The position numbers were made by a program, and so were the translations under genes. Of a stretch of 64,000 nucleotides of DNA, positions 1-9,768 are shown one piece after another. Numbering within the stretch: position 1 is the stretch's first letter; each line of letters starts with the position of its first letter. Source of the DNA: Cryobacterium shii (GTDB lineage: Bacteria; Actinomycetota; Actinomycetes; Actinomycetales; Microbacteriaceae); the NCBI RefSeq assembly GCF_004402595.1, contig NZ_SOFY01000013.1, positions 62,001-126,000 on the forward strand. The letters run 5' to 3'. The notes beneath the pieces are model-generated. The model did no database searches, was not told the origin of the DNA, and saw only the letters and a program-made list of their open reading frames with translations.

Positions 1-15
1 AAGGAGAACGTTGCT

Positions 16-1386
16 TCAGCGTTGCGGGATCTTGCGAGGCTCGGCCTCGGTGCCCCTCTGCTGCATTTCGGCGTCGATCCGCTTGAGCCGGGCCACGACG
101 GATGCCCGTTTCGGCGACCGGGCCGGCAACAGTTCGAGGCAGGCCCGCCAGACCTCGCTGTCATAGGTGGCCTCGTCGGTGCGCGCGTACTCGAGCAGCA
201 ACTCGGCGGAGGCGTCGCTGAGCATGGCTTCGCGCAGTCTGGCCGAGACCTCGGTGCGGATCTCGATGATGCCGGGCGCGCTGGAACCGGGCAGCACCGG
301 TCCGCGGTAGGCGCCCAGGGCGACCCGGTGCGCGCCCCGCTCGAGGAAGGCGAGCACCCGCTGGGCGTCGAGCTCGAGAGGGGTCTCGAGGCGGTAGGGG
401 CGGGAGGCGATGCCGATCCGGGGGCTGGTCTGTTCCAGCACCTTCCGCAGCCGCACCATTTCGGCCCTGAGGTTGTCGACCCCGTTCGCCTGGTCGGTGA
501 GCAGCAGCGACAACCGGTCGGCCGAGAGCCCGTCCCGGTTCCACGCCAGCAGGGTCAGAATTTCGGCGTGGCGCGGGCTGACCTCCCCGGCGCCGCCGTC
601 GTTCTCCAGTTGACCGTGGTCCCGGCCGAGCACCTCCAACCGGGCCGGAGAGGTGCGCACCGGGGGTGCCGGCAGCGCCCGGCCGAAGAACCGCGCCACC
701 GTGGGCGCCGCCGCGGAGGCGCTCAGGCGCTGGATGCGCAGTTCCGCCTCCATCGCGGCGACGGCCGCCTCCACCAGCGGGAGGGTCTGGGGGGCCACCG
801 CCTCGGCTCCGCCGGTGATGTCGATGACGCCGAGGATGTCACCGGAGTCCGGGTCGTGGATGGGCACGGCGGTGCAGCTCCACGGATGCGCGAGGTGGTT
901 GAAGTGCTCGGCGCGCTGGATCTGGATGCCGTGGTCGAGGGCCAGGGCCGTTCCCGGAACGCTCGTGCCGACCCGTCGCTCCGACCGGTCGGAGCCCTCG
1001 ACGAACAGCATCCCCTCGGCACGCCGGCGCACCTCCCGGTCGCCGTCGATCCAGAGCAGCCGGCCGAATTCGTCCCCGATCGCCACGATCAGCCCGGAAT
1101 CGAAGGAGTGACGGATCAGCAGGTTGTGAACCACGGCCAGGACGGACGCCAGGGGGTGCTGGTCTCGTTTGTCCCGCAGTTCGTCGAACGTGAGCTCCCG
1201 CTCCGGGGCGAGCCTCGACGGGTCGAGTCGCAGTGACAGGGACCGGTCCCAGGATTCCTGCACCAGCTTGCGCACACCCGGCCGCGCCACCTTGTCCAGG
1301 ACCGCGGCCTCGTGCGCCCGCGCCAGCTTGACGAAGCTGCCCTCGCTCAGATCCGACGCAGAACCAACGGTCCACGGACTCGTCAT
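16..1386 (-). CDS. GAF-domain transcriptional regulator
   Basis: 456-residue cytoplasmic protein. About residues 80-225 match the GAF sensory region found in AcoR-like regulators (HPLASVLAVVHNLL, then DEFGRLLWIDGD, GTSVPGTAL, HPWSCTAVPIHDPDSG and DILGVIDITGG). Residues about 270-340 look like a winged-helix DNA-binding domain (SPRHAEILTLLAW to ASRPYRLE), and the last 120 residues are helical. There is no AAA+ or Fis module, so it is not a sigma-54 activator. An in-frame TTG five codons upstream is possible, but the ATG at 1386 has AAAGG five bases before it and is preferred. It lies 76 bp downstream of aroB on the same strand. Its ligand and targets are unknown; proteins of this type often regulate aldehyde or alcohol dehydrogenases (family knowledge). 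Confidence 0.7.
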   Translation of the reverse strand: MTSPWTVGSASDLSEGSFVKLARAHEAAVLDKVARPGVRKLVQESWDRSLSLRLDPSRLAPERELTFDELRDKRDQHPLASVLAVVHNLLIRHSFDSGLIVAIGDEFGRLLWIDGDREVRRRAEGMLFVEGSDRSERRVGTSVPGTALALDHGIQIQRAEHFNHLAHPWSCTAVPIHDPDSGDILGVIDITGGAEAVAPQTLPLVEAAVAAMEAELRIQRLSASAAAPTVARFFGRALPAPPVRTSPARLEVLGRDHGQLENDGGAGEVSPRHAEILTLLAWNRDGLSADRLSLLLTDQANGVDNLRAEMVRLRKVLEQTSPRIGIASRPYRLETPLELDAQRVLAFLERGAHRVALGAYRGPVLPGSSAPGIIEIRTEVSARLREAMLSDASAELLLEYARTDEATYDSEVWRACLELLPARSPKRASVVARLKRIDAEMQQRGTEAEPRKIPQR

Positions 1387-1462
1387 GCAACCTTTGAACA
1401 ACTGTGGTCAGGGGCGATCGGGATGTACCCGGATCAGACGTCAGTATAGGCGCAGCACCCGG

Positions 1463-2584
1463 TCAGGAGCCGATCTCCTGGTAGGCGGCGAACAACAGCG
1501 AGGCGTCGGGGCCTTCGAGCACGGTGGGCTTGCCGATGTCGTCCAGGACGATGAAACGCAGCATGCCGCTGCGCGTCTTCTTGTCGCGCTGCATGGTCGC
1601 GAGCAGGGTGCTCCACCGCCCGACCGGGTAGGTGGTCGGCAGGGTGAGCGATTCCAGGATGCTGCGGTGCCGGTCCACGGCCGCGTCCGACAGGCGCCCG
1701 CTCAGCCGGGCGACCTCGGCGGCGAACATCATGCCCACCGCGACGGCGGCACCGTGACGCCATCCGTAGCGTTCCGCGTGCTCGATCGCGTGACCGAGGG
1801 TGTGCCCGTAGTTCAGGATCTCCCGCAGTCCGGACTCCTTGAAGTCCTGCCCGACGACCTCGGCCTTCATCCCGATCGCAAGCTCGAGCACACGCCGGAA
1901 CTGCGGCGTGGCCGGGTCGGTGACGGCCGCGACATCCGCTTCGACGATGTCGAGGATCTCGGGCAGCTGGATGAAGCCGGCCTTCACGATCTCGGCGAAG
2001 CCGGCCAGGATCTCGTTGCGCGGGAGGTCGGCCAGGGTGTCCAGGTCGCAGATCACGGCGGCCGGGGCGTAGAACGTGCCGACGAGGTTCTTGCCCTCGG
2101 CGGTGTTGATGCCGTTCTTGCCGCCGACGGCCGCGTCGACCATGGCGAGTACGCTTGTCGGGATCTGCACCAGGCGAACCCCGCGCAGCCAGGTGGCGGC
2201 CACGAAACCGGCCAGGTCGGTGACGGCGCCGCCGCCGAAGCCGATCACGGCGTCGGTCCGGCTGAAGTCGGCCTGGCCCATCACCTGCCAGCAGAATGCC
2301 GCCACCTCGACCCGCTTGGCGCCCTCCGCGTCGGGCACCTCCGCGATCAGCACCTCGTACCGGCCGAGCAGGCTCTCGCGCAGGGCGGCCGCGCGGGCAC
2401 CGAGGTGGGAGGTGTGCACGATCAGCACCTTGGCCACCTTCGGGCCGAGCTGTTCCACGACCTCGTCCAGGAGGTTCCGGCCCACGAACACGGGGTAGCT
2501 GTCGACTCCGTTCACCGTGATCACAGTGGTGGCGGGCTCGACGCTTTCAGGGGAGGTGTTTTTTGATTCTGTATTTTCAGACAC
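1463..2584 (-). CDS. aroB: 3-dehydroquinate synthase AroB
   Basis: Converts DAHP to 3-dehydroquinate, the second step of the shikimate pathway, using NAD and a divalent metal. The 373-residue protein has the NAD-binding GGGAVTDLAGF near residue 117, the substrate loop KNGIN near 156, and the metal ligands Glu198 (GFAEIVK), His261 (NYGHTLGH) and His277 (YGWRHGAA). Two GTG starts are possible. The one at 2599 overlaps the aroK stop as GTGA; the one at 2584 has GGAG five bases upstream and is preferred. It is the last aro gene of the minus-strand run aroE-aroC-aroK-aroB. I see no terminator between it and the GAF regulator. Confidence 0.96.
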   Translation of the reverse strand: MSENTESKNTSPESVEPATTVITVNGVDSYPVFVGRNLLDEVVEQLGPKVAKVLIVHTSHLGARAAALRESLLGRYEVLIAEVPDAEGAKRVEVAAFCWQVMGQADFSRTDAVIGFGGGAVTDLAGFVAATWLRGVRLVQIPTSVLAMVDAAVGGKNGINTAEGKNLVGTFYAPAAVICDLDTLADLPRNEILAGFAEIVKAGFIQLPEILDIVEADVAAVTDPATPQFRRVLELAIGMKAEVVGQDFKESGLREILNYGHTLGHAIEHAERYGWRHGAAVAVGMMFAAEVARLSGRLSDAAVDRHRSILESLTLPTTYPVGRWSTLLATMQRDKKTRSGMLRFIVLDDIGKPTVLEGPDASLLFAAYQEIGS

Positions 2585-2595
2585 GATGGCTCCGG

Positions 2596-3180
2596 TCACG
2601 TTCTCGTTGTGGTCCAGGTCACGACGGCATCGGCAATGGCGTCCAACGGACGGTGCGATGTGTCGAAGCGGATGCTGGCCAGCGCCTCGTAGGTGGGGCG
2701 CCGCTGGTTGTAGATGCGTTTCCAATCGGCGATGCCGCCCCGCAGCAGGGGGCGTTTGCCGCCGCCGAGCCGTCTGCGCACGGCCTGGGCCGACACGCTC
2801 AGGTAGACGACGCTGCAGCGGGCCAGGTCCGCCTGCGTGTCGGGGTCGAGCACGGCTCCCCCGCCGAGGGACACGACGGCTTTCTCGGTCAGCGCCTGCG
2901 CCACCACCTCGCGTTCGAGGGCACGAAAGTGCTCCTCACCGTGCTGCTCGAAGATCTCCTTGATCGCACCGTGGTCCGCGACGATACGCGCGTCGGTGTC
3001 GACGAACGGCACGTCGAGGGTGCGGGCCACGAGACGGCCGATCCGGGTCTTCCCGGCGGCCATCGGACCGATGAACACGAGCGGGAACAGCGGTTTGGCT
3101 GGATGCTGCTGCTCCTGGTGCTGCTGCTCCTGGTGCTGCTGCTTCTGGTGCTGCTGCGTCGGCTTCGCTGCATCCCGCAT
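2596..3180 (-). CDS. aroK: Shikimate kinase AroK with Gln/His-repeat N-terminus
   Basis: Phosphorylates shikimate at O3 using ATP. The kinase core starts near residue 31: P-loop GPMAAGKT (38-45), shikimate-binding VDTD (60-63), SLGGGAVL, and the lid segment KRPLLRG. At 194 residues it is longer than usual because residues about 8-27 are a Gln/His/Glu tract encoded by a 15-bp tandem repeat. Typical actinobacterial enzymes begin close to the P-loop, so the tract is probably dispensable and may vary in length. The ATG follows the aroC stop after two bases, and the stop overlaps an alternative aroB GTG, so translation is probably coupled. Confidence 0.95.
   Translation of the reverse strand: MRDAAKPTQQHQKQQHQEQQHQEQQHPAKPLFPLVFIGPMAAGKTRIGRLVARTLDVPFVDTDARIVADHGAIKEIFEQHGEEHFRALEREVVAQALTEKAVVSLGGGAVLDPDTQADLARCSVVYLSVSAQAVRRRLGGGKRPLLRGGIADWKRIYNQRRPTYEALASIRFDTSHRPLDAIADAVVTWTTTRT
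3106..3157. repeat. 15-bp tandem repeat inside aroK
   Basis: Plus-strand unit CTGCTGCTCCTGGTG. Copies at 3106-3120 and 3121-3135 are identical, 3136-3150 differs by one base, and a partial fourth follows. The unit is a multiple of three, so a change in copy number keeps the aroK frame and adds or removes a pentapeptide (HQEQQ). Confidence 0.9.
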
Positions 3181-3182
3181 TA

Positions 3183-4391
3183 CTACAGGGAGGCGTCGCT
3201 GGACGCGCTCGTCTTGAGGTTCGCCGGGATGTGGGCCAGGTACGACTCCAGGTTGCGACGGGTTTCCTCGATCGAGTCCCCGCCGAATTTCTCCAGGACC
3301 GAGTTCGCGAGCACGAGAGCCACCATCGCCTCCGCCACCACGCCGGCCGCCGGGACAGCACAGACGTCGGAGCGCTGGTGGTGAGCGGGCGCCGCCTCAC
3401 TCGTCGTCACATCCACCGTGCGGAGGGCCCGCGGGATGGTCGCGATGGGTTTCATGCCGGCCCGCACGCGCAGCACGGTCCCGGTGCTCATGCCGCCCTC
3501 GGTGCCGCCGGCCTTGTCGCTGACCCGCTGGATGCGGCCGTCGGACTGGACAAGCTCGTCGTGGGCGTCCGAGCCGCGCCTGGTCGTGGTGAGGAAGCCG
3601 TCGCCGACCTCGACACCCTTGATCGCCTGGATGCCCATCAGCGCGGCAGCCAGTTGCGAGTCGAGCCGGCGGTCCCAGTGCACGAAGGAGCCGAGCCCGG
3701 GAGGAAGGTTGTAGGCGAGCACCTCGACGACGCCGCCGAGGGTGTCGCCCTCCTTGTGCGCCAGGTCGACTTCGGCCACCATCCGGGCGGAGGTGGCCTC
3801 GTCGAAGCAGCGCAGCGGGTCATCATCGAGGGCGTCCACGTCTCCCGGAACGGGGAGCGGGGCGTCGTCCGGCACCCGCACCGGTCCGATGGACAGCGTG
3901 TGACTGACCAGGCCGATGCCCAGTTCCGACAGGAAAGAACGCGCGATCGCGCCGAGGGCGACGCGGGCGGCGGTCTCTCGGGCGCTGGCGCGCTCGAGCA
4001 CAGGGCGGGCCTCGTCGAAACCGTACTTCTGCATGCCGGCGAGGTCGGCGTGACCGGGCCGGGGCCGGGTCAGGGGCGCGCCGCGGCCTCGACCGCTGGG
4101 CGTCTCCTTCGGAACGTCGGGGCTCATCACGTCGACCCACTTGGGCCATTCGGTGTTGCCGATGCGCAGGGCGACCGGTCCGCCCAGGGTGAGCCCGTAG
4201 CGCACACCACCGGAGATGTTGAGTTCGTCCTGCTCGAACTTCATCCGCGCGCCTCGGCCGTAGCCGAGTTTGCGGCGCGCGAGATCGAGGCGGATCGCAT
4301 CAAGAGTGACCGGGATTCCAGCGGGCAAACCCTCGACAATGGCGATGAGTTCGGGGCCGTGGGACTCTCCGGCAGTGAGCCAACGAAGCAT
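3183..4391 (-). CDS. aroC: Chorismate synthase AroC
   Basis: Makes chorismate from EPSP with reduced FMN, the last step of the shikimate pathway. The 402-residue protein starts at the canonical [12 protein letters not shown]. It carries the family signatures [32 protein letters not shown] and [10 protein letters not shown], and the basic segment [12 protein letters not shown]. The open frame extends further upstream, but that part overlaps aroE and has no family similarity, so the ATG at 4391 is chosen. It lies five bases after the aroE stop and two bases before the aroK start, in a compact operon. Confidence 0.97.
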   Translation of the reverse strand: MLRWLTAGESHGPELIAIVEGLPAGIPVTLDAIRLDLARRKLGYGRGARMKFEQDELNISGGVRYGLTLGGPVALRIGNTEWPKWVDVMSPDVPKETPSGRGRGAPLTRPRPGHADLAGMQKYGFDEARPVLERASARETAARVALGAIARSFLSELGIGLVSHTLSIGPVRVPDDAPLPVPGDVDALDDDPLRCFDEATSARMVAEVDLAHKEGDTLGGVVEVLAYNLPPGLGSFVHWDRRLDSQLAAALMGIQAIKGVEVGDGFLTTTRRGSDAHDELVQSDGRIQRVSDKAGGTEGGMSTGTVLRVRAGMKPIATIPRALRTVDVTTSEAAPAHHQRSDVCAVPAAGVVAEAMVALVLANSVLEKFGGDSIEETRRNLESYLAHIPANLKTSASSDASL

Positions 4392-4396
4392 GCCCA

Positions 4397-5278
4397 CTAT
4401 CCTGTCACAGCCTGTCCGGTCAGGGCGCCGCGCATGGCCTGCAGCACGGCGTCCTCGCCGGGAAGCGGTTCGAACGGATCGCCCGAACGGAATATGCGCA
4501 CCTGGATCAGGGCCTGGTGCAGCAGCATCCCCTGCCCGGATGACACGCTGCCTCCCGCAAAGGCCCACGACCGGGCAAGTTCGCTCGGCCACGGCGAGTA
4601 GCTCACATCGAAGAGCGGCGCCCGGCGGCGCAGGTCGGCGGGGAATTCGCCGCCGAGGGCGGTCCCGCCCGGAAGGGTGCTGATCACGAGTTCGCTGTGC
4701 CGGCTCGGATCGGCGAGATCCGCGAGCTCCCCGACGGTCACGACCACGCCGAGGCTGCGGCCCAGCTCGATCAGGTCGGCCGCCTTCGCCGGGGTTCGCA
4801 CCAGGACGTCGACCGATTCGGCGCCCAGGTCCGCCGCCGCGACGAGAGCGGACGCCCCCGTGGCGCCGGCGCCGAGCACGGTCACGTGGTCGGCCCGACG
4901 CACCCCGGCTTCGGCCAGAGCGCGTACCAGGCCGGGGACATCCGTGTTGAAACCCTGCAGGGTCCGACGGCCGTCGGCCTGGCCGAACAGCACGGTGTTC
5001 ACCGAACCGGTCTGGGCTGCCACCCGGTCGACGCCGTCCAGGAGCGGGAGGATCTCGTGCTTGAGGGGCATGGTGAGGGAGAGGCCCAGCCAGTCGGCGT
5101 CCAGCGAGCCGACGAAGGAGGCCAGCCCGTCGGCGGTGACCTCGACCGTGTTGTATCTCCAGTCCAGCATGAGCGCCCGGTAGGCGGCCCGGTGCAGCGC
5201 TGGTGACAACGAGTGCGCGATCGGCGACCCCAGCACCGCGAGGCGCCGGGGGGCAACGGATGCCGCGTGCCTAGCCAT
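4397..5278 (-). CDS. aroE: Shikimate dehydrogenase AroE
   Basis: Reduces 3-dehydroshikimate to shikimate with NADPH. The 293-residue protein shows the substrate-binding [12 protein letters not shown] near its N-terminus, the catalytic lysine in [15 protein letters not shown], the dinucleotide-binding GAGATGAS, and the C-terminal GQGMLLHQA. The ATG lies inside the last codons of mltG (8-bp overlap, ATGGCTAG), which indicates coupled translation. Longer in-frame starts exist within mltG but add no conserved sequence. Confidence 0.95.
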   Translation of the reverse strand: MARHAASVAPRRLAVLGSPIAHSLSPALHRAAYRALMLDWRYNTVEVTADGLASFVGSLDADWLGLSLTMPLKHEILPLLDGVDRVAAQTGSVNTVLFGQADGRRTLQGFNTDVPGLVRALAEAGVRRADHVTVLGAGATGASALVAAADLGAESVDVLVRTPAKAADLIELGRSLGVVVTVGELADLADPSRHSELVISTLPGGTALGGEFPADLRRRAPLFDVSYSPWPSELARSWAFAGGSVSSGQGMLLHQALIQVRIFRSGDPFEPLPGEDAVLQAMRGALTGQAVTG

Positions 5279-6596
5279 ATTCGGGGTGCTCGTCCATCCA
5301 GGCCAGCCACTTGGCGACCGCCGCGTCATGCTCCGCCGCCGTGGCGGAGAAGATCGTTTCGCCGGTGTCGAGGTTCCAGGTCACGAAGTAGAGCCAGGGG
5401 CCGTCGGCCGGGTGCACGGCGGCGTCGATCGCGGCGTCGCCCGGGTTGGAGATCGGCCCGATCGGCAGGCCGGGGTGCTGGTAGGTGTTGTAGGGGTTGG
5501 CGGGGTCGCCCCGCTCGGCGTCCGTCGTGGTCACGCGGTGGGTCTCCCCGGTGCCGTAGGCGACGGTGGCGTCGGACTGGAGCAGCCCGGTTTCCCACTG
5601 CGCCGGGTCGAGCCGGTTCAGGAACACCCGGGAGACCTTGTAGTAGTCCTCGGTCAGGCCGGCTTCGCGCTGGATCAGGGAGGCCAACACGATGGTCTTC
5701 CAGCGGTTCTCCGGAGCCACCCCGGCGTCGTCGAGGGCCTGGAACTGACGATCGACGAGGGTCTTGATCGCGTCCGCGGCCGACAGTTCGGGCGCGAAGG
5801 TGTAGGTGGCCGGGAACAGGAAGCCCTCGAGGGAGGTCGCCTCGGCCGGAAGCCCGTAGGCGACGACGTCCTTGGCGGCGGCCTTCAGGTCGGCCAGCGG
5901 GATGCTGGTGCCTTCGGAGACCAGCTGGAGCACGTCCACCGCGGCGGTGCCCTCGGGAATCACGACGGTTTGCTCGAGCTTGCTGGCGGGGTCGAGCAGC
6001 GCGTCGAGGGCCGCGCGGCCGCTCATCTTGCTGGCCAGCCGGTAGGCGCCGGGCTGGAACACCGGCGCGGGCGACTCCTTCAGGAGCAGGGAGTAGAAGG
6101 CCTCATAGCTCTTCACCACGTCCTGGTCGACGAGGGAGTCTGCCACGTCCTGCCCGGTTTCGCCGTCATGGATCATCACCACGACCTTCGAGGTGCCCTT
6201 CCCGGCGTAGTCTGCGGGCCCCTGCACGGCCGCGACGATCTTCGAGAGGGGTTCCTGCAGCAGCAGGACGCCGCCAGCCAGCAACGCGACCACGACCAGG
6301 GTGATGATCAGCCCGACCCAGGCGCCCCGCCGCCTCTTCTTCCGCGGCGGTTCGGTGCCGAGCTGGGTGCGCCGGCTGGAACGCGTGCCCGGCTGCTGCG
6401 ATTCCCCCAGGGCCCGGCGCGACGGTACCGTCGGCGACGCGGATGCGTTCGCTCCCGGAACGGCGGGGTCGCGGGGCGCGCTGGCGCTGGTGTTCACGCC
6501 GCCGCTGCTGTTCACGCCGCCACTGAGCAGGGCGTCCCAGCCCGACGGCGTGACTTCGACCGGCACTCTGTCGGGATCAGCGGGGGGATTCGTCAC
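5271..6596 (-). CDS. mltG: Endolytic murein transglycosylase MltG (YceG-like)
   Basis: Cleaves nascent peptidoglycan strands at the membrane and acts as a probable terminator of glycan elongation. The 441-residue protein has a long disordered cytoplasmic N-terminus (1-90, Ser/Pro/Ala rich, ending in KKRRR), one membrane helix at about 93-113 and an extracellular YceG domain. LEGFLFPATY (256-265) and the catalytic Glu311 in ASLIQREAG are present. The GTG start overlaps the ruvX stop as GTGA. The neighbours ruvX and aroE are the usual actinobacterial context. Confidence 0.93.
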   Translation of the reverse strand: MTNPPADPDRVPVEVTPSGWDALLSGGVNSSGGVNTSASAPRDPAVPGANASASPTVPSRRALGESQQPGTRSSRRTQLGTEPPRKKRRRGAWVGLIITLVVVALLAGGVLLLQEPLSKIVAAVQGPADYAGKGTSKVVVMIHDGETGQDVADSLVDQDVVKSYEAFYSLLLKESPAPVFQPGAYRLASKMSGRAALDALLDPASKLEQTVVIPEGTAAVDVLQLVSEGTSIPLADLKAAAKDVVAYGLPAEATSLEGFLFPATYTFAPELSAADAIKTLVDRQFQALDDAGVAPENRWKTIVLASLIQREAGLTEDYYKVSRVFLNRLDPAQWETGLLQSDATVAYGTGETHRVTTTDAERGDPANPYNTYQHPGLPIGPISNPGDAAIDAAVHPADGPWLYFVTWNLDTGETIFSATAAEHDAAVAKWLAWMDEHPEYG

Positions 6597-7069
6597 TGTG
6601 GCGGCCCTTCGGTCGGAGCCACCGCCGAGCCGGGTGGCGTTCCCAGAGCACGTTCGGTGTCGAGGGCATGTTGAAGAATTATAGTGGCGGCGACCTGATC
6701 GACCACTGGGCGCTGGGTCCTGGCCTTGCGCCCGGCGGCGCGCAGCACCGACTGGGCGGCGACCGTGGACAGGCGCTCGTCGACCAGTCGCACCGGGATC
6801 GACAGGGTCCGGGCGAGCAACTCTGCGAAACCCACCGCGTCGTTGGTCGATGCTGTCCGGTTTCCGGACAGCGCCAGGGGCAGGCCGACCACGACCTCGA
6901 TGGCGTCGAGCTCTGCCACCACGGCCGCGATCCGCACCACGTCCAGGCTGCCGGACTGGTCGCGACTCACGGTCTCGACCGGCGTCGCCAGCATGCCGTG
7001 CGGGTCGCTTCGGGCGAGCCCGATCCGCGCTGTCCCGACGTCGACTCCCACTCTCACGCCGTGACGCAT
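6593..7069 (-). CDS. ruvX: RuvX/YqgF-type Holliday-junction resolvase-like nuclease
   Basis: 158-residue RNase H-fold protein of the YqgF family, implicated in 16S rRNA 5'-end processing and/or recombination. The acidic active-site positions are visible: Asp in GVDVGTARIGLARSD, Glu in LVDERLSTVAAQ and Asp in VDQVAATIILQ; VVGLPLALSG is also typical. The ATG lies five bases after the alaS stop. A much longer open frame continues upstream through alaS but is an out-of-frame reading of that gene and is rejected. Confidence 0.92.
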   Translation of the reverse strand: MRHGVRVGVDVGTARIGLARSDPHGMLATPVETVSRDQSGSLDVVRIAAVVAELDAIEVVVGLPLALSGNRTASTNDAVGFAELLARTLSIPVRLVDERLSTVAAQSVLRAAGRKARTQRPVVDQVAATIILQHALDTERALGTPPGSAVAPTEGPPQ

Positions 7070-7074
7070 GCTGC

Positions 7075-9729
7075 TCAGCCCGCTACGGCTGAGGTGACGG
7101 CTGCGAGGGCGTTCGGAATGGCCGCGACATCGGTGCCGCCGCCCTGGGCGAGGTCGTCCTTGCCGCCGCCGCCGCCGCCGAGGATCCCGGCGACCTGCTT
7201 GGCCAGCGCGCCGGCCCGGTGGCCGGACTCGCGCGCCGCGGCGTTGGTGGCCACGATAACGACCGGCTTCTCGCCGACCACCGCGGCGAGGGCGACGACG
7301 GCCGGGCCGCTTCCCAGCTGGGTGCGCGTGGCGGTCACCAGCATCCGCAGTTCGTCGGCGGAATTCAGCGTGCCGACGTTCTCGGCGACGACCTTGACCG
7401 AACCTGCCGTGGAGGCGGACGCGACGAGGGCCGGCACCTTGTCCGTGAGTGCACGGGCTTCGAAGGCCGCGATCTTCTTCTCGGCGGCCTTGAGGTTCTG
7501 CACGAGCTCGTTGATGCGTTCGGGCAGCTGATCCCGGGGGGTCTTCAGGTTCGCGGTCAGCTGGGAGACGAGGGCGCGTTCGGCGGCCAGGTCGCGGAAG
7601 GCCTCGAGGCCGACCAGCGATTCCACCCGGCGGTTCGTGGATCCGACGGAGCCCTCGCTGACGAGGCTGATCATTCCGATCTCCGCGCTGGAAGAGACGT
7701 GGGTTCCCGCGCACAGTTCACGTGACCAGGGGCCGCCGATGTCGACCACCCGCACGCGGTCGCCGTACTTTTCGCTGAACAGGGCCATGGCTCCGAGGGC
7801 CTTCGCCTCGGCCAGGGGAAGCTCGCGGGTCTGAACGGGCAGGTTGTCCCGGATGGCGTTGTTCGAGATCTCTTCGATCTCGCTGCGGGTCGCCGGGGAC
7901 AGAGCCTGGTTCCAGGAGAAGTCGAGGCGGAAGAAACCGGCCTTGTTGTAGGAGCCGGACTGGTGCGCGTTCGGGCCGAGCACCTGGCGCAAGGCTGCGT
8001 GCAGCACGTGCGTGCCGGAGTGGGCCTGGCGCGCGCCGCGGCGCCAATCGGGGTCGACGACGCTGGTGGCCGCGTCTCCGACACCGACCTCGCCGGACCG
8101 GACCTGGACCTTGTGGCTGATGAGCCCCTTGACGGGCTTCTGCACGTCGAGGACCTCGAGCTCGTAGCCGGTTCCCACGATCAGGCCGGCGTCGGCCTCC
8201 TGGCCGCCGGACTCCGCGTAGAGCGCCGTCTCGGCCAGGATGACCTCGGCGATCTCACCGGAAACGGCGCGGTCGACGGACTGTCCGCTCACGATGATGC
8301 CGAGCACGCTGGATTCGGTCTGCAGGGCGTCGTAGCCGGTGAAGAGCGTCTCCCCCGCCGCGCGGAAGGCGCTGTAGACCGACAGGTCGGCGAGGTGCGT
8401 CTTCTTGGCCTTAGCGTCGGCTTTGGCCATTGCGCGCTGCTTGGCCATGAGGGCGTCGAAGGCGTCGCGGTTGACGCTGAGGCCGGCCTCCTCGGCCATC
8501 TCGAGGGTGATCTCGATCGGGAAGCCGTAGGTGTCGTGCAGGAGGAACGCGGTGTCGCCCGGGAGAACGACCTTCTCGGCCTTCTTGGTCTTCGCCACGG
8601 CGAGGTCCAGGACCGCACTGCCGCTGGCGAGGGTGCGGAGGAAGGTCTCCTCCTCCGCGTACGCCGCCTGGCTGATCCGGGAGTAGTCGGCCTTGACCTC
8701 GGGGTAGGCCCCGGCCATGGCGTCGCGTGAGGCCGGGAAGAGCTCGGGGAAGGTGGAGCCCTCCACGCCGAGGAGGCGCATGGCGCGGACGCTCCGGCGC
8801 ATGAGGCGGCGCAGGATGTACCCGCGGCCCTCGTTGGACGGCATGACGCCGTCGCTCATCAGCATCAGGGACGACCGCACGTGGTCGGCGACGATGCGCA
8901 TCCGCACGTCGTCATCGTGCACGGCGCCGTAACGGCGACCGGACAGCTCCGCGGCACGGTCGAGGACCGGACGCACCTGGTCGATCTCGTACATGTTCTC
9001 GACGCCCTGCTTGAGGAAGGCGACGCGTTCGAGGCCCATTCCGGTGTCGATGTTCTTCTTCGGCAGGTCGCCGAGGATGATGAAGTCGTTCTTGCCGGTG
9101 CCCTCGCCGCGCAGGTACTGCATGAAGACGAGATTCCAGATTTCGACGTAACGGTCGTCGTCGGTGGCCGGACCGCCGTCGATGCCGTAGGCGGGACCGC
9201 GGTCGAAGAAGATCTCGGAGCAGGGTCCGGCGGGGCCCGGCTGGCCGGTCGACCAGTAGTTGGTGTCCATGCCGAGGCGCTGGATCCGGTTCTCGGGCAG
9301 GCCGAGGGCGCGCCAGTAGCGGAAGGCCTCGTCGTCGTCTTCGTAGACCGTGACCCAGAGGTCTTTCTCCGCGAAGCCGTAGCCGCCGTCGGCCTCTGAG
9401 GTGGTGAGCAGCTCCCAGGCGTACCCGATGGCTTCTTCTTTGAAGTAGTCGCCGAATGAGAAGTTGCCGTTCATCTGGAAGAAGGTGCCGTGACGCGGCG
9501 TCTTGCCGACCTCTTCGATGTCATTGGTGCGAATGCACTTCTGCACGCTCGTCGCGCGCGGGTACGGGGCCGGTACGAGACCGGTCAGGTAGGGCACGAA
9601 CGGAACCATGCCGGCCACCGTGAAGAGGAGTGTGGGGTCGTCGCTGACGAGCGAAGCGGAGGGGACAACGGTGTGTCCGCGATCGGCAAAGAAGTCGAGC
9701 CAGCGCCCGCGAATTTCAGCAGTCTGCAT
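7075..9729 (-). CDS. alaS: Alanyl-tRNA synthetase
   Basis: Charges tRNA-Ala. The 884-residue class II synthetase has the usual order. The N-terminal aminoacylation domain contains KCIRTNDIEEVGKTPRHGTF and the NGNFSFGDYFKEEA motif. The editing domain carries HSGTHVLHAAL and CAGTHVS (zinc and editing residues). The C-terminal oligomerisation domain ends in the glycine-rich GGGGGGKDDLAQGGG. Length and motifs are complete. The ATG follows a short membrane-protein gene by 39 bp. I see no T-box or other leader structure. Confidence 0.98.
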   Translation of the reverse strand: MQTAEIRGRWLDFFADRGHTVVPSASLVSDDPTLLFTVAGMVPFVPYLTGLVPAPYPRATSVQKCIRTNDIEEVGKTPRHGTFFQMNGNFSFGDYFKEEAIGYAWELLTTSEADGGYGFAEKDLWVTVYEDDDEAFRYWRALGLPENRIQRLGMDTNYWSTGQPGPAGPCSEIFFDRGPAYGIDGGPATDDDRYVEIWNLVFMQYLRGEGTGKNDFIILGDLPKKNIDTGMGLERVAFLKQGVENMYEIDQVRPVLDRAAELSGRRYGAVHDDDVRMRIVADHVRSSLMLMSDGVMPSNEGRGYILRRLMRRSVRAMRLLGVEGSTFPELFPASRDAMAGAYPEVKADYSRISQAAYAEEETFLRTLASGSAVLDLAVAKTKKAEKVVLPGDTAFLLHDTYGFPIEITLEMAEEAGLSVNRDAFDALMAKQRAMAKADAKAKKTHLADLSVYSAFRAAGETLFTGYDALQTESSVLGIIVSGQSVDRAVSGEIAEVILAETALYAESGGQEADAGLIVGTGYELEVLDVQKPVKGLISHKVQVRSGEVGVGDAATSVVDPDWRRGARQAHSGTHVLHAALRQVLGPNAHQSGSYNKAGFFRLDFSWNQALSPATRSEIEEISNNAIRDNLPVQTRELPLAEAKALGAMALFSEKYGDRVRVVDIGGPWSRELCAGTHVSSSAEIGMISLVSEGSVGSTNRRVESLVGLEAFRDLAAERALVSQLTANLKTPRDQLPERINELVQNLKAAEKKIAAFEARALTDKVPALVASASTAGSVKVVAENVGTLNSADELRMLVTATRTQLGSGPAVVALAAVVGEKPVVIVATNAAARESGHRAGALAKQVAGILGGGGGGKDDLAQGGGTDVAAIPNALAAVTSAVAG

Positions 9730-9768
9730 TAGTTCCGTAGTTCGTTGTAGCGGGAAAAAGATGGAAAT

